64,000 nt of DNA from positions 124,001 to 188,000 of the forward strand of contig WGMO01000008.1 in the NCBI GenBank assembly GCA_016125075.1, written 5' to 3'. The notes under the pieces are model-generated. The model was not told the DNA's origin, did no database searches, and was given only the letters and a program-made list of their open reading frames with translations. The DNA comes from Terrimonas sp. Lineage in GTDB: Bacteria > Bacteroidota > Bacteroidia > Chitinophagales > Chitinophagaceae. This document shows positions 16,168 through 25,300 of the stretch, one piece after another (within the stretch, counting starts at the first letter, position 1; the number at the start of each line of letters is the position of its first letter). The position numbers and the translations under genes were made by a program.

Positions 16168-16613
16168 TAATTTTTATTCTTCTCAACATATCCTTTCAAT
16201 CCAGTAAAGAAGAGTTTGATTTGTTTGTCGGATTCACGTTTGCCTATAAGTACATCCATTAGTTTACCAATAAGACCAAATTTCATCGTGTATTTCATAA
16301 CCTGGCTGACTTCCGTTTGATTACCGACTTTCTTCAGCGTATACGAATGCAAAAGGCTTTTCATTGGCTGATTGCATCCTGTTAGAGTAAAGGTCAATCG
16401 GTCATAGGGTTGAAACTCGGTAATTTTGTCTTTAAACCATCCGGTTGCTGTTTCGCATTTCCTTTCAGCACCCAGGCCATTGGCAATTTTAGAAATCAAT
16501 TCTGACTTTTTTGTAACAGGGTCATACTGATCAAGCCGTGCAGGGTCTGCCAGCACATTCCAGATTTCTTCAGGAGAAGCGCTGATTAAAATTTTGTTAT
16601 AGAGTGTTGCCAT
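16167..16613 (-). CDS. SRPBCC family protein (polyketide cyclase/START-like)
   Basis: A 148-residue protein with the SRPBCC helix-grip fold: opening MATLYNKILISASPEEIWNVL, the strand-loop region FKDKITEFQPYDRLTFTLTG, and the long C-terminal helix KQIKLFFTGLKGYVEKNKN. Members bind small hydrophobic ligands or act as cyclases and stress proteins; the ligand here is unknown. It follows the SnoaL-like gene by 11 bases, forming a small operon divergent from the HxlR regulator, and its stop codon overlaps the start of the AraC pseudogene. This suggests that a three-gene operon once ended in that regulator. Confidence 0.85.
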   Translation of the reverse strand: MATLYNKILISASPEEIWNVLADPARLDQYDPVTKKSELISKIANGLGAERKCETATGWFKDKITEFQPYDRLTFTLTGCNQPMKSLLHSYTLKKVGNQTEVSQVMKYTMKFGLIGKLMDVLIGKRESDKQIKLFFTGLKGYVEKNKN

Positions 16614-16624
16614 ATTCGTTCCGT

Positions 16625-16996
16625 TTAGTTTTTGTTCATTTTTGCCATGAAAGCGTTCAACTTAGCCGTGTCAAAATAGATTTCGAATGATTTGATTTTT
16701 TGTCCCTTTATATTAATGATTTCTGAAACCTCAAGGGTAAGTTTATCTCCTGACGGAATAGCCATATGATAATGAGTCAGGGCAGAAGCTTTGTACCCTT
16801 CCGTAATAATTGATTTGACAGAAGCAGATATCACGCCCTGTTTAAACTGGTTGGTCATCTGAACGAAAGCCTCTTTTCCTTTCACCTCTCCTGTTGGGCT
16901 GTTGAACGTAATGTCGTCAGTTAATAGGTTTTCCCATCCGCCATTGGTAGCGAATGCAGCGAAGTACTCAAGCACTACATCTTTGGTTGTTTTCAT
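16625..16996 (-). CDS. SnoaL-like/NTF2 family protein
   Basis: A 123-residue protein of the NTF2-like (SnoaL) cone fold. It starts with TKDVVLEYFAAFATNGGWENLLTDDITFNSPTGEV and ends with a strand KSFEIYFDTAKLNAFMAKM. Such proteins are small hydrolases, isomerases or ligand-binding proteins. It is the first gene of a minus-strand operon with the SRPBCC gene and is divergently transcribed from an HxlR-type regulator, with a nested palindrome in between; regulation of this operon by that regulator is the obvious inference. No catalytic residue can be assigned with confidence. Confidence 0.8.
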   Translation of the reverse strand: MKTTKDVVLEYFAAFATNGGWENLLTDDITFNSPTGEVKGKEAFVQMTNQFKQGVISASVKSIITEGYKASALTHYHMAIPSGDKLTLEVSEIINIKGQKIKSFEIYFDTAKLNAFMAKMNKN

Positions 16997-17024
16997 TTTT
17001 AACGTTTTTAGTTGACTAGTTTTT

Positions 17025-17071
17025 AACTTGCGAAAACAAAGTTAAATAAAATAACTTTGAAATTGCAAGTT
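17025..17071. promoter_or_regulatory. Nested palindromic operator between SnoaL and HxlR genes
   Basis: Two inverted repeats share one centre: the outer AACTTGC (17025-17031)/GCAAGTT (17065-17071) and the inner CAAAGTTA (17037-17044)/TAACTTTG (17052-17059). The centre lies in the divergent promoter region of the HxlR regulator and the SnoaL-SRPBCC operon. HxlR proteins are dimers that commonly bind such repeats in their own divergent promoters. Confidence 0.7.
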
Positions 17072-17092
17072 GAATTTTAAAAATTATCTTTG
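17062..17092 (+). promoter_or_regulatory. Bacteroidota-type promoter of the HxlR gene
   Basis: TATCTTTG at 17085-17092 matches the Bacteroidota -7 consensus TAnnTTTG. ATTG at 17062-17065 lies 19 bases upstream, at the spacing of the -33 box, inside the right arm of the operator. The chosen start codon at 17097 is so close that the transcript would be leaderless or nearly so. Confidence 0.5.
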
Positions 17093-17096
17093 CGAT

Positions 17097-17510
17097 ATGG
17101 AATTAAGGTCTCACTGTCCTGTAAATTATGCGTTAGAACACTTTGGAGACAAGTGGTCTCTATTGATTATCAGAGACTTGATGTTTAAAGAAAAACGCCA
17201 TTACAACGAATTCTTTGAATCAGAGGAAAAAGTATCTACAAGTGTCCTTGGAGATAGATTAAAAAGATTGGAACAAGCGGGACTGATTAAAAAAGGGGAA
17301 GATGATGTTAAGAAGTCACGGATTAAATACAGTCTTACCGAAAAAGGCATTTCCATTCTGCCCATAATGATTGAGATTATTGTCTGGAGTGGATTGTTCG
17401 ATAAGAAGACCGCTGCCGGTCGGGATTTTCTTAATAAGGCTATAAAAAAAAGGGCAGAATTAATTTCTGAGATAGAAAAAAAGTTAAGGGCTGAACATTT
17501 GTCCCGATAG
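17097..17510 (+). CDS. HxlR family transcriptional regulator
   Basis: A 137-residue winged-helix regulator. The HxlR signature is complete: the N-terminal cysteine in HCPVNYALEHFGDKWSLLII, then HYNEFFESEEKVSTSVLGDRLKRLEQAGLI and the wing SRIKYSLTEKG. The N-terminal cysteine is used for redox or electrophile sensing in several relatives. I chose ATG 17097 over an upstream ATG at 17070, which would overlap the operator and promoter. It is divergent from the SnoaL-SRPBCC operon and separated from it by a nested palindrome, so it probably regulates both. Confidence 0.88.
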   Translation: MELRSHCPVNYALEHFGDKWSLLIIRDLMFKEKRHYNEFFESEEKVSTSVLGDRLKRLEQAGLIKKGEDDVKKSRIKYSLTEKGISILPIMIEIIVWSGLFDKKTAAGRDFLNKAIKKRAELISEIEKKLRAEHLSR

Positions 17511-18220
17511 TCGTCTGCATTGCTTAAATCGTCAGGGCGGTGCTGATATTCTGTGTTCCTTCAGACGGAGCGAAACCCGAACATGGAGAAGAATTGCCGA
17601 CGTGCAGATCCGTGATTGCGGAAAGGTTGGTTCAAATAATAGAATAGGTACTTGTCATTTATTGTAGTTTATCCAGGTAATTCTTCACCCATCAGGCCGC
17701 ATTTCTAATTACATTTCTCAGCCACAAAACTAAAAAGCTTAAAATTGATTTAGCAGGTGAAGTGTCCTTTTGCTGTGCCAAAGAAGAAAGGGATAAAGTA
17801 ATTAAGAGAGGAGTTAACACTTTTTTTATACAACTTATTTATTCGAAGTTCTTCCTGATTAGATAGGAAGAAAATGATAATATTCAGTATACAAGCTGAT
17901 AGTTGTGCATAAGGGTATAAAAAGGCTACAGCTTTTTACCAGGAAGTAAAACAGCGACACCCAAAGCAATCAAGCCAGGAAAAGCTCAAAGAAGAAGCCA
18001 ATTGCATTATAAAAGCAGGGAGCCATATTGAATAACCGTTGCGATAAGACATATAAATGTTTAACAATTTCATGGATCTCCCCCAATCCGTTATTTTTAT
18101 ATGAAGTTACTGATAATGAGCAATTTGCTGTTAATAATAAGTTCGGCAAATTTTAATAAAGAGTTTTTTAAATCAGTGCTGGAAATAAATTAATCGAAAT
18201 TCAGAAACAGAAATTTTTTT
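17511..18220. other. Gene-free stretch with a possible coding remnant
   Basis: I see no complete gene. Near 17925-18035 a short plus-strand frame reads KATAFYQEVKQRHPK followed by a lysine-rich helix-like stretch and a stop, which looks like the C-terminal remnant of a lost protein, but I cannot name it. The rest is A/T-rich without strong repeats or terminators. Confidence 0.4.
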
Positions 18221-18400
18221 ATGCGCCTTTATATAAAAAATATGGTCTGCAACCGCTGCATCATGGTTGTGCGGCAAGAATTGGAGAACATGAAACTGCA
18301 TCCGCTTCATGAAGTGGTGGGTGAAGTAGAATTGAAAAAGTTCATCACAACAAAACAAGAGCAAGAATTAAACAAAAAATATGAATATACAATTTCATGA
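18221..18400 (+). pseudogene. Truncated HMA-like sensor domain, paralogue of the 28740 regulator
   Basis: ATG 18221 opens a frame of 59 codons starting MRLYIKNMVCNRCIMVVRQE. It aligns along its length with the N-terminal domain of the HMA-AraC regulator at 28740 (MNLYIKNMVCNRCIAAVKQE), sharing the CNRC pair and GEVELK...TTKQE, then diverges and stops where the helix-turn-helix part should begin. The stop overlaps the start of the next AraC gene as ATGA. It may be a decayed copy, or a free-standing metal-sensing domain coupled to the adjacent regulator. Confidence 0.6.
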
Positions 18401-19215
18401 CCTCCAAACTTCAAATAAAGGACAAAAGCGAAACGGACAAGCTCATAAAAATTGCATCGTTCAGGAAGGATATTCGTAAAACGGAGCCGCACAAACACAA
18501 TAACTATTTTGAAATCATTTACCTCTCAAAAGGAAGTGGCACTCATACAATTGATTATATCAGCTATAAAGTACAACCTCCGGTTATTTTTTTTGTTCGC
18601 AAAGAACAGGTGCATCATTGGGAATTATTAACAGCACCAAAAGGTTTTGTACTCATTCTACGAAAAGTCTTTATTGATAAAAGCCTGGACAATGAATTAA
18701 AATCGTTGCTCACTAAAGTAAGCAGCCTTTCATCTTTACAGGTAAAAGATTCGGATACAATAGACACAATATTTCAGCTGCTCACTAAAGAAGGCAATAC
18801 CGTAAGTGAAAGCAATTTTCATGTAGTCGAAGGCTTATTAAAAGCATTGCTGGCAAAGATGCTGGAAGTGGCAACACCCCATTTAGCCAAAACAAAAAAC
18901 AATTCAGACCTCTTTCTTGGTTTCAGGGAATTGCTGAGCCAATCCGCAGCGTTACAAAATAACGTAGCTCATTATGCGGTTTTATTGAATACCTCCCCGC
19001 AAAACCTGAATTCAGCCTGCCGCAAATCTGCCAATCAATCAGCGTCCGATATTTTGGCAGAGCATATCATAGGTGAGGCAAAACGTCAATTAATTTATAC
19101 AGACAATACTGTGGCAGAAATATCCTTTTCTCTCTCATTCAACGATCCTTCCCATTTTGTAAAGTATTTCAAACGTTATACAAGCTTTACACCACATGCG
19201 TTCCGCAGCCAATAA
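18397..19215 (+). CDS. AraC family transcriptional regulator
   Basis: A 272-residue regulator with an N-terminal cupin-type domain (EPHKHNNYFEIIYLSKGSG, then a ring of histidines including EQVHHWELL) and a C-terminal AraC-type helix-turn-helix pair (YAVLLNTSPQNLNSACRKS, then VAEISFSLSFNDPSHFVKYF). The N-terminal pattern is the usual one for ligand-binding AraC proteins of Bacteroidota. It overlaps the truncated sensor frame by four bases and lies 100 bases before a lipoprotein-DoxX-TauE-efflux gene row on the same strand, which it may control. Confidence 0.9.
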   Translation: MTSKLQIKDKSETDKLIKIASFRKDIRKTEPHKHNNYFEIIYLSKGSGTHTIDYISYKVQPPVIFFVRKEQVHHWELLTAPKGFVLILRKVFIDKSLDNELKSLLTKVSSLSSLQVKDSDTIDTIFQLLTKEGNTVSESNFHVVEGLLKALLAKMLEVATPHLAKTKNNSDLFLGFRELLSQSAALQNNVAHYAVLLNTSPQNLNSACRKSANQSASDILAEHIIGEAKRQLIYTDNTVAEISFSLSFNDPSHFVKYFKRYTSFTPHAFRSQ

Positions 19216-19315
19216 GAAGCATACCACAGTATTTTCAAATATACCACGATGCAGTAATTGTATTGTATCATTTTTGTAGTCTGATTAATTGTTTCATTTT
19301 AACAATACAAAAGGT

Positions 19316-19804
19316 ATGAAATACATAATAGCTTTTCTGATGCTGCTTGCTGTGGCAGCATGCAGCCAACAAACGGGCAACACCGCCCAACTACAGGCAC
19401 AAATTGACAGCCTGCAAAACAAACTGGATAGAACTTACAAACCTGGTTTCGGTGAGTTTATGAGCAGCATACAAGTGCATCATAACAAACTATGGTTTGC
19501 CGGAACAAACGGTAACTGGAAGCTTGCTGACTTTGAAATCAATGAAATTAAAGAAAGCCTTGGCGATATTAAACTATTCTGCACGGACAGACCCGAAGCC
19601 AATTCTATTGGTATGATTGAACAGCCATTGCAAAATGTCAGCAATGCCATTCAGCAAAAAAGCATCACAGAATTTAAAAGCAATTACACAATACTTACAT
19701 CAACCTGCAATAGTTGTCACCAGGCAACACAACATGAGTTTAATATAATAACTATTCCAACTGCACCTCCATACACTAACCAAAGTTTTAAACCTGCTCT
19801 GTAA
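19316..19804 (+). CDS. Lipoprotein with a single CxxCH haem-like motif
   Basis: The start at 19316 (MKYIIAFLMLLAVAACSQQ) gives a lipoprotein signal peptide with the lipobox AAC; the longer frame from 19289 adds nine unsupported residues. The mature part has a short coiled coil (LQAQIDSLQNKLD) and near the C-terminus TCNSCHQATQH, a CxxCH motif suited to covalent haem attachment. Overall size (162 residues) and the single motif recall small cytochrome-like proteins, but I do not recognise a named family. It is the first gene of a row with DoxX, TauE/SafE and an efflux pump and ends two bases before DoxX. Confidence 0.7.
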   Translation: MKYIIAFLMLLAVAACSQQTGNTAQLQAQIDSLQNKLDRTYKPGFGEFMSSIQVHHNKLWFAGTNGNWKLADFEINEIKESLGDIKLFCTDRPEANSIGMIEQPLQNVSNAIQQKSITEFKSNYTILTSTCNSCHQATQHEFNIITIPTAPPYTNQSFKPAL

Positions 19805-19806
19805 CC

Positions 19807-20235
19807 ATGCTTAAAAAAATATTAAAAACAGATGATGCAAAAACAACCATCATTATTCGCTTGATGGTTGGTGCAGTTTTTCTCTCCGAAGGCATACAAA
19901 AATTTCTGTTTGCTGATACATTAGGTGCAGGTCGCTTTGCTAAGATAGGTTTAGCTAATCCCGATTTTCTGGGTCCGTTCGTGGGCAGCTTTGAAATTAT
20001 TTGCGGCACTCTAGTTTTATTGGGTTTACTCACAAGATTAGCCGCCATTCCATTATTCACTATCATTTCAGTTGCCATCATTACTACCAAAGCCCAGCTA
20101 CTGGCGGCAAACGGTTTCTGGAGTATGCTACACGATAGCCGTACAGATTGGGCAATGTTTTTAGGAAGTATCTTTTTAATTATTAAAGGCGGTGGTCGCT
20201 GGTCTGTTGATAGAAGATTAAATACTCAGAAGTAA
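19807..20235 (+). CDS. DoxX family membrane protein
   Basis: A 142-residue four-helix membrane protein of the DoxX family: IIIRLMVGAVFLSEGIQKFLF in helix 1, the conserved GRFAKIGLANPDFLGPFVGSFEI between helices, and helices 3 and 4 with the aspartate region SRTDWAMFLGSIF. DoxX-type proteins are linked to redox and thiosulfate-linked quinone reactions in some organisms; the role here is unknown. It lies between a haem-type lipoprotein and a TauE/SafE transporter with no gap, suggesting one operon that handles sulfur or redox stress. Confidence 0.85.
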   Translation: MLKKILKTDDAKTTIIIRLMVGAVFLSEGIQKFLFADTLGAGRFAKIGLANPDFLGPFVGSFEIICGTLVLLGLLTRLAAIPLFTIISVAIITTKAQLLAANGFWSMLHDSRTDWAMFLGSIFLIIKGGGRWSVDRRLNTQK

Positions 20236-21009
20236 ATGGAAATATTTATTATCGCTTTAGCTGCTTTTTTTACTGCTCTACTTACATTCTTTTCTGGCTT
20301 TGGGCTGGGAACTATTCTTGCCCCGGTATTCATGATATTTTTTCCGGTGGATTTGGCTATTGCTCTTACGGCAGTAGCTCATTTTTCCAACAATATCATT
20401 ATATCCCTGATGATGGGAAAAACAGCCGATAAAAAAATACTCAAATCATTCGGGATTCCGGCAGTTCTTTTTTCACTGGTTGGTGCATGGCTATTATTGA
20501 ACATATCGGCACAACCCCAGCTACTCACATATACTATAGGCAGCAAAATCGCAGTTGTAACACCTCTTAAAATCGTCATTGCAATATTGTTGATTGGGTT
20601 TGCTATGATGGATATAATTCCAAAGTTGAAGCAGCTAAATTTTAGTAAGGATAAAATGATTTTTGGCGGCATGGTTAGCGGCTTTTTTGGTGGTCTAAGT
20701 GGTCACCAGGGGGCATTGCGAAGCGCTTTTCTTATAAAAGCAGGTCTGTCTAAAGATTCTTTCATTGCAACCGCTGCAGTACTTTCTGTAATGATTGACG
20801 TAACCCGCCTTTCTGTGTATGCTACTCATTTCAGCAATCTGCAAGTTCATCAGAATATTAGCTATGTTATTGCAGCTACACTCGCTGCTATTACCGGCTC
20901 ATTGCTTGGTAAGCGGTTGTTGAAAAAAGTTACCATGTCATTCGTACAGGCATCAGTAGCTGTTTTGCTGATTTTAGTTTCATTGGCTCTTGGAGCAGGT
21001 TTAATATAA
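20236..21009 (+). CDS. TauE/SafE family anion exporter
   Basis: A 257-residue polytopic protein with about eight hydrophobic segments and the two-fold glycine-rich pattern of the TauE/SafE family (GFGLGTILAPVFMIFF in the first repeat, GMVSGFFGGLSGHQGALRSAFL in the second). Members export sulfite, sulfoacetate or related anions. It begins on the base after the DoxX stop and ends three bases before the TolC gene, so this set is cotranscribed. Substrate not determined from sequence. Confidence 0.85.
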   Translation: MEIFIIALAAFFTALLTFFSGFGLGTILAPVFMIFFPVDLAIALTAVAHFSNNIIISLMMGKTADKKILKSFGIPAVLFSLVGAWLLLNISAQPQLLTYTIGSKIAVVTPLKIVIAILLIGFAMMDIIPKLKQLNFSKDKMIFGGMVSGFFGGLSGHQGALRSAFLIKAGLSKDSFIATAAVLSVMIDVTRLSVYATHFSNLQVHQNISYVIAATLAAITGSLLGKRLLKKVTMSFVQASVAVLLILVSLALGAGLI

Positions 21010-21011
21010 AA

Positions 21012-22391
21012 ATGTATTTCATGTATAAATTCAGACTTTTAATTATAACACTGACTGTATTCGCTGTTCTGTGCTATTCGGAAACAACTGCACAGGTAAA
21101 TTCAGGTTTACTTTCCAGGTATCTGCAATTGGCAGAAACAAACTATCCATTCCTGAAATCAAAACAACTGGAAGTGAAAGCTGCTGAACAGAATGTTGCG
21201 GCAGTTAAGAGAACATTGGTGCCGTCATTGGATGCCTCTTACCAGGTTAACTATGGTACTTATAATAACATAACGGGTATGGCTTATCCGCAGTTCCTTA
21301 TACCAATAAGCGGTCCACCTTCATCAGCAAACAATATGAGTGGTGTTTTTGGCAGTGCCACCAGTTTACTGCTTAATTGGCAACCCATCACATTTGGTCA
21401 GCGGAATGCTCAGATGGACTTTGCAAAACAGGGCATTCAAACATCCACCGCAGATGCTGCCAATGAACTCTTTCAACATAAAGTAAGAGTTATTAATGCT
21501 TATCTTGACTGGCTTACAGCTATTGAACTGCAAAAAGTGTATGAAGAAAATTTGGGGAGAACGGAAACAACTCTTCGCTCGATTTATTCTTTGGTAAACA
21601 GCGGTATCCGTCCCGGTGTGGATACGGCTATTTTTAAAGCAGAAGTCTCTAAAGCAAGAGTAGATGTATTAAATAGTAAAAAGGAGAAAGAGCAGGCACG
21701 CATTTATCTTACACAATTACTGGCAACCGATGATATTACCCAACCCTCCGATTCCATCTATTTTACAAAATTTCCATTCGTTTCAGCATCAAATGACACA
21801 ATATTTCATCCACTTGTAAAACTGTACCAATCAAACATTGCATTAGGGGAAGCAAGAAAAAAGGTATTGTCAAAAACAACGATGCCAACATTAGGTATTT
21901 GGGGTACTACCTATGCAAGAGGCTCCGGTATAGCTTATAATGGTGTAGTAAAATCAACTGACGGTTTAGGGTTTCAGCGGTTTAATTACGGTATTGGTTT
22001 ACAGCTAAGTGTTCCGATACTCCAGTCAGTGAAAATTAAACCACAGCTTCAACAGCAAGACTTTTTAATTCAGGCGAATGAGGAACGATTATCAGAAGTT
22101 CAGCTCCAGTTGAAAAAGCAAAACGAACGGGCTGATACAGCACTTGCAAATACATTTGAAGTAGCAAAAGAAACCCCCTTATTGCTGCAATCTGCACAGT
22201 TTTCTTTTGCTGCCATGCAATCCAGGTACCAATCTGGTCTTACGAATATTTCTGAATTCTTACAAGCTCAATACACACTGGTTAAAGCAGAAACGGACAA
22301 TAAGCTTTCATATATGGCAGTGTGGAAAGCATTTTTGTTCAAAGCGGCAGTGAGCGGTAATCTAAATACATTTTTAAATCAGGTTAATTAA
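21012..22391 (+). CDS. TolC family outer-membrane efflux protein
   Basis: A 459-residue outer-membrane channel of the TolC family, with a signal peptide (MYKFRLLIITLTVFAVL, ending near AQ) and the repeating helix pattern of TolC: LEVKAAEQNVAAVKRTLVPSL in the first half and ALANTFEVAKETPLLLQSAQFSFAAMQSRYQSG in the second. It forms the exit duct for the RND pump that starts five bases downstream. An alternative start at 21021 would shorten the leader by three residues. Family and operon position agree. Confidence 0.88.
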   Translation: MYFMYKFRLLIITLTVFAVLCYSETTAQVNSGLLSRYLQLAETNYPFLKSKQLEVKAAEQNVAAVKRTLVPSLDASYQVNYGTYNNITGMAYPQFLIPISGPPSSANNMSGVFGSATSLLLNWQPITFGQRNAQMDFAKQGIQTSTADAANELFQHKVRVINAYLDWLTAIELQKVYEENLGRTETTLRSIYSLVNSGIRPGVDTAIFKAEVSKARVDVLNSKKEKEQARIYLTQLLATDDITQPSDSIYFTKFPFVSASNDTIFHPLVKLYQSNIALGEARKKVLSKTTMPTLGIWGTTYARGSGIAYNGVVKSTDGLGFQRFNYGIGLQLSVPILQSVKIKPQLQQQDFLIQANEERLSEVQLQLKKQNERADTALANTFEVAKETPLLLQSAQFSFAAMQSRYQSGLTNISEFLQAQYTLVKAETDNKLSYMAVWKAFLFKAAVSGNLNTFLNQVN

Positions 22392-22396
22392 TCAAT

Positions 22397-25300
22397 ATGA
22401 ACTTATTAAAATCGGCATTAAGAAAACCTGTAACCATTTTTGTAGCAATACTGGCAATTATTTTCTTTTCTTATTTATCCATCAAAAAAATGCGGATTGA
22501 CATTTTCCCACGGTTAGGATTGCCTACGGTGTATGTAGCACAACCCTACGGAGGGCTTTCACCGGAACAGATGGAGGGTTTTGTTACTTCTTACTATGAA
22601 TATCATTTTTTATATGTAACAGGTGTAAAGTTTGTAGAGTCAAAATCTATCCAGGGAGCTGCTATTTACAAAATACAGTTTCAGGAAGGTACTGATATGG
22701 CCCAGGCAATGGCAGAAGTGGTCGGGTATGTAAACAGGGCAAGGGCTTTTATGCCTCCGGGAACTGTACCGCCATTTATTACACGGTTTGATGCGGGCAG
22801 TGTTCCGGTAGGTCAGCTGGTATTTACATCAGATACAAGGTCATTGGGAGAGATACAGGATTTGGCATTATTTAAGGTACGTCCCATGTTTGCCACATTG
22901 CCCGGGGTATCCGCACCACCGCCATTTGGTGGAAATCAAAAAACAGTTGTTGTAAAGGTTGACCCGGATAAAGTACGGGATTATAATCTTTCACCAGACG
23001 AGATAGTACAGGCGTTGGTAAAGTCAAACAGTATTACTCCTGCTGGAAATATACGGGTAGGCAATGAAACATTAATTACTTCTCAAAATGCTGTAGTGGA
23101 GAATGTAAAAGAATTGGAAACTGTTCCGTTAAAAATTGGTTCGGGTCCTACTATTTTTCTTCGTGATATAGCCAGTGTGGATATTGGTTCCGATGTAACG
23201 ACCAGCTATGCGTTAATTAATGGGAAGCGTTCCGTTTATATTCCGGTAACTAAACGGGCTGATGCCTCCACATGGGATGTGGTAAAAAGGGTAAAGGCAG
23301 CTTTGCCCGATATGCAGGCAGCAGTACCCGATGACATAAAAGTGTCTTATGAATTTGACCAGTCTGGTTACGTAATTAATTCTGTTAAGAGTTTATCATT
23401 TGAAGGAGGCTTGGGAGCCATTCTTACGGGACTGATGGTACTTCTCTTCTTAGGTGATAGAAGAAGTGCCCTTATTGTTGTATTGACAATCCCTTTAGCA
23501 TTGCTAACAGGGATTACCATGTTATACCTTTTTGATCAAACTATCAATATTATGACATTAGGAGGGTTGGCTCTTTCAGTAGGTATTTTGGTGGATATGG
23601 CAACGGTAACCATAGAAAATATTCACCAGCAGCTGGAACATGGAAAATCCAAAGCAAAGGCAATACTGGATGGTTGCAGAGAGGTAGCTGGTCCGTTATT
23701 ATTGATACTGTTAAGCATGCTTGCTGTATTCACACCAGCCTTATTTATGTCAGGTGTGCCAAAAGGTATGTTCATGCCGCTTTCAATGGCAGTTGGTTTC
23801 TCACTAATTGCATCCTTCTTTTTAGCGTTAACGTTTGTGCCCGTATCAGCCAACTGGTTATTAAAAAACCATTTTCCTGCACATGAAGAACAACATAAGA
23901 AAAGCCGTTTTGAAAAATTCCGTCACAAGTACGTTGTTTGGCTTGAGCGGTTCATAAAAGGGGCTAAATGGAAATCATTTGCCTATGTTTTGGGTTCAAT
24001 CGGTTTAGTTGTAATTGTTTTTTCATTAATAGGCACTGAAATATTTCCGAAAGTAGATGCAGGGCAGGCACAGGTTAGATTGAGGCTGCCAACCGGCACA
24101 CGATTAGAACGAACAGAAGAAGCTACACAAAAGCTTTTGCATATTGCAGATAGTATTACCCATCACAAGGTTGAAATAACATCGGCATTTGTTGGTACAC
24201 AGCCATCCAGTTACCCAATTAATAATATTTATCTATGGACAAGCGGTCCACATGAATCAGTAACGAAAATCAATTTGGTAAAAGGTTCGGGAATAAGTAT
24301 TGAAACATTCAAAGAACAAATGCGAACAGCAGTTGCAGCACAAATGCCCGATGCCAAACTTTCTTTTGAACCCGGTGACTTAGTAGAGCAGGTACTGAAT
24401 CTTGGCTCCAATAACCCCATAGAAATTGCGGTGTTGGGTAAAAATCTTTCTCAGTCAAGAACGATTGCCGAACAACTTATCAATAAATTGAAAGCCATTT
24501 CCTATTTACGTGATGTGCAAATTGCCACGCCATTAGATTATCCCGGCATAAAAGTAAATATTGACAGGGTAAAAGCAGGTCAGTTGGGGTTAACCGTTGA
24601 CCAAATAACAAAATCATCTGTTGCGGCAACATCATCCAGCCGTTTTACACAACCCAACTATTGGTTGGATAAAGCTACTGGTACTGCTTACCAAATACAG
24701 GTTGAATATCCGCAATACCGGATGAACAGCAATGATGAGCTGGGATTAGTGCCACTTACATCAGCAACCGGCAGCCCTGTATATTTAAGAGATATTGCCT
24801 CAATAGAAAAAACAAAGTCTCCAGGTGAGTATGACCGTTTCAATCAGCAGCGGTTCATCACTATTACTGCGAACATCTATGATAAAGATTTAGGTGCTGC
24901 CATCAAAAAAGTAAATAAATCAATTGCCTCCCTGGGCGAATTACCGCAAGGAGTAAAAGTAATGATAAGGGGTCAGGCAGAACTATTTGGTCAAACCATG
25001 AATGAATTACAATCGGGTTTGTTGATTGCTGTTATTGTGATTCTTTTGATGCTTGCAGTAAACTTTCAATCCTTCAAATTATCGCTGTCTATTCTCTCCA
25101 TTGTGCCTGCGGTAGTAGCTGGCTCTGTTCTGCTATTGATGATTACAGGTAAAACATTGAATATTCAGTCGTATATGGGAACCATTATGGCAGTTGGCGT
25201 AGCTGTGGCGAATGCCATTTTGTTTATCACTAATGCGGAAGTACATCGCAAACACGACCATTCTACAGGCTATGCGGTAGCAGGCGCTTTTAACAGGTTA

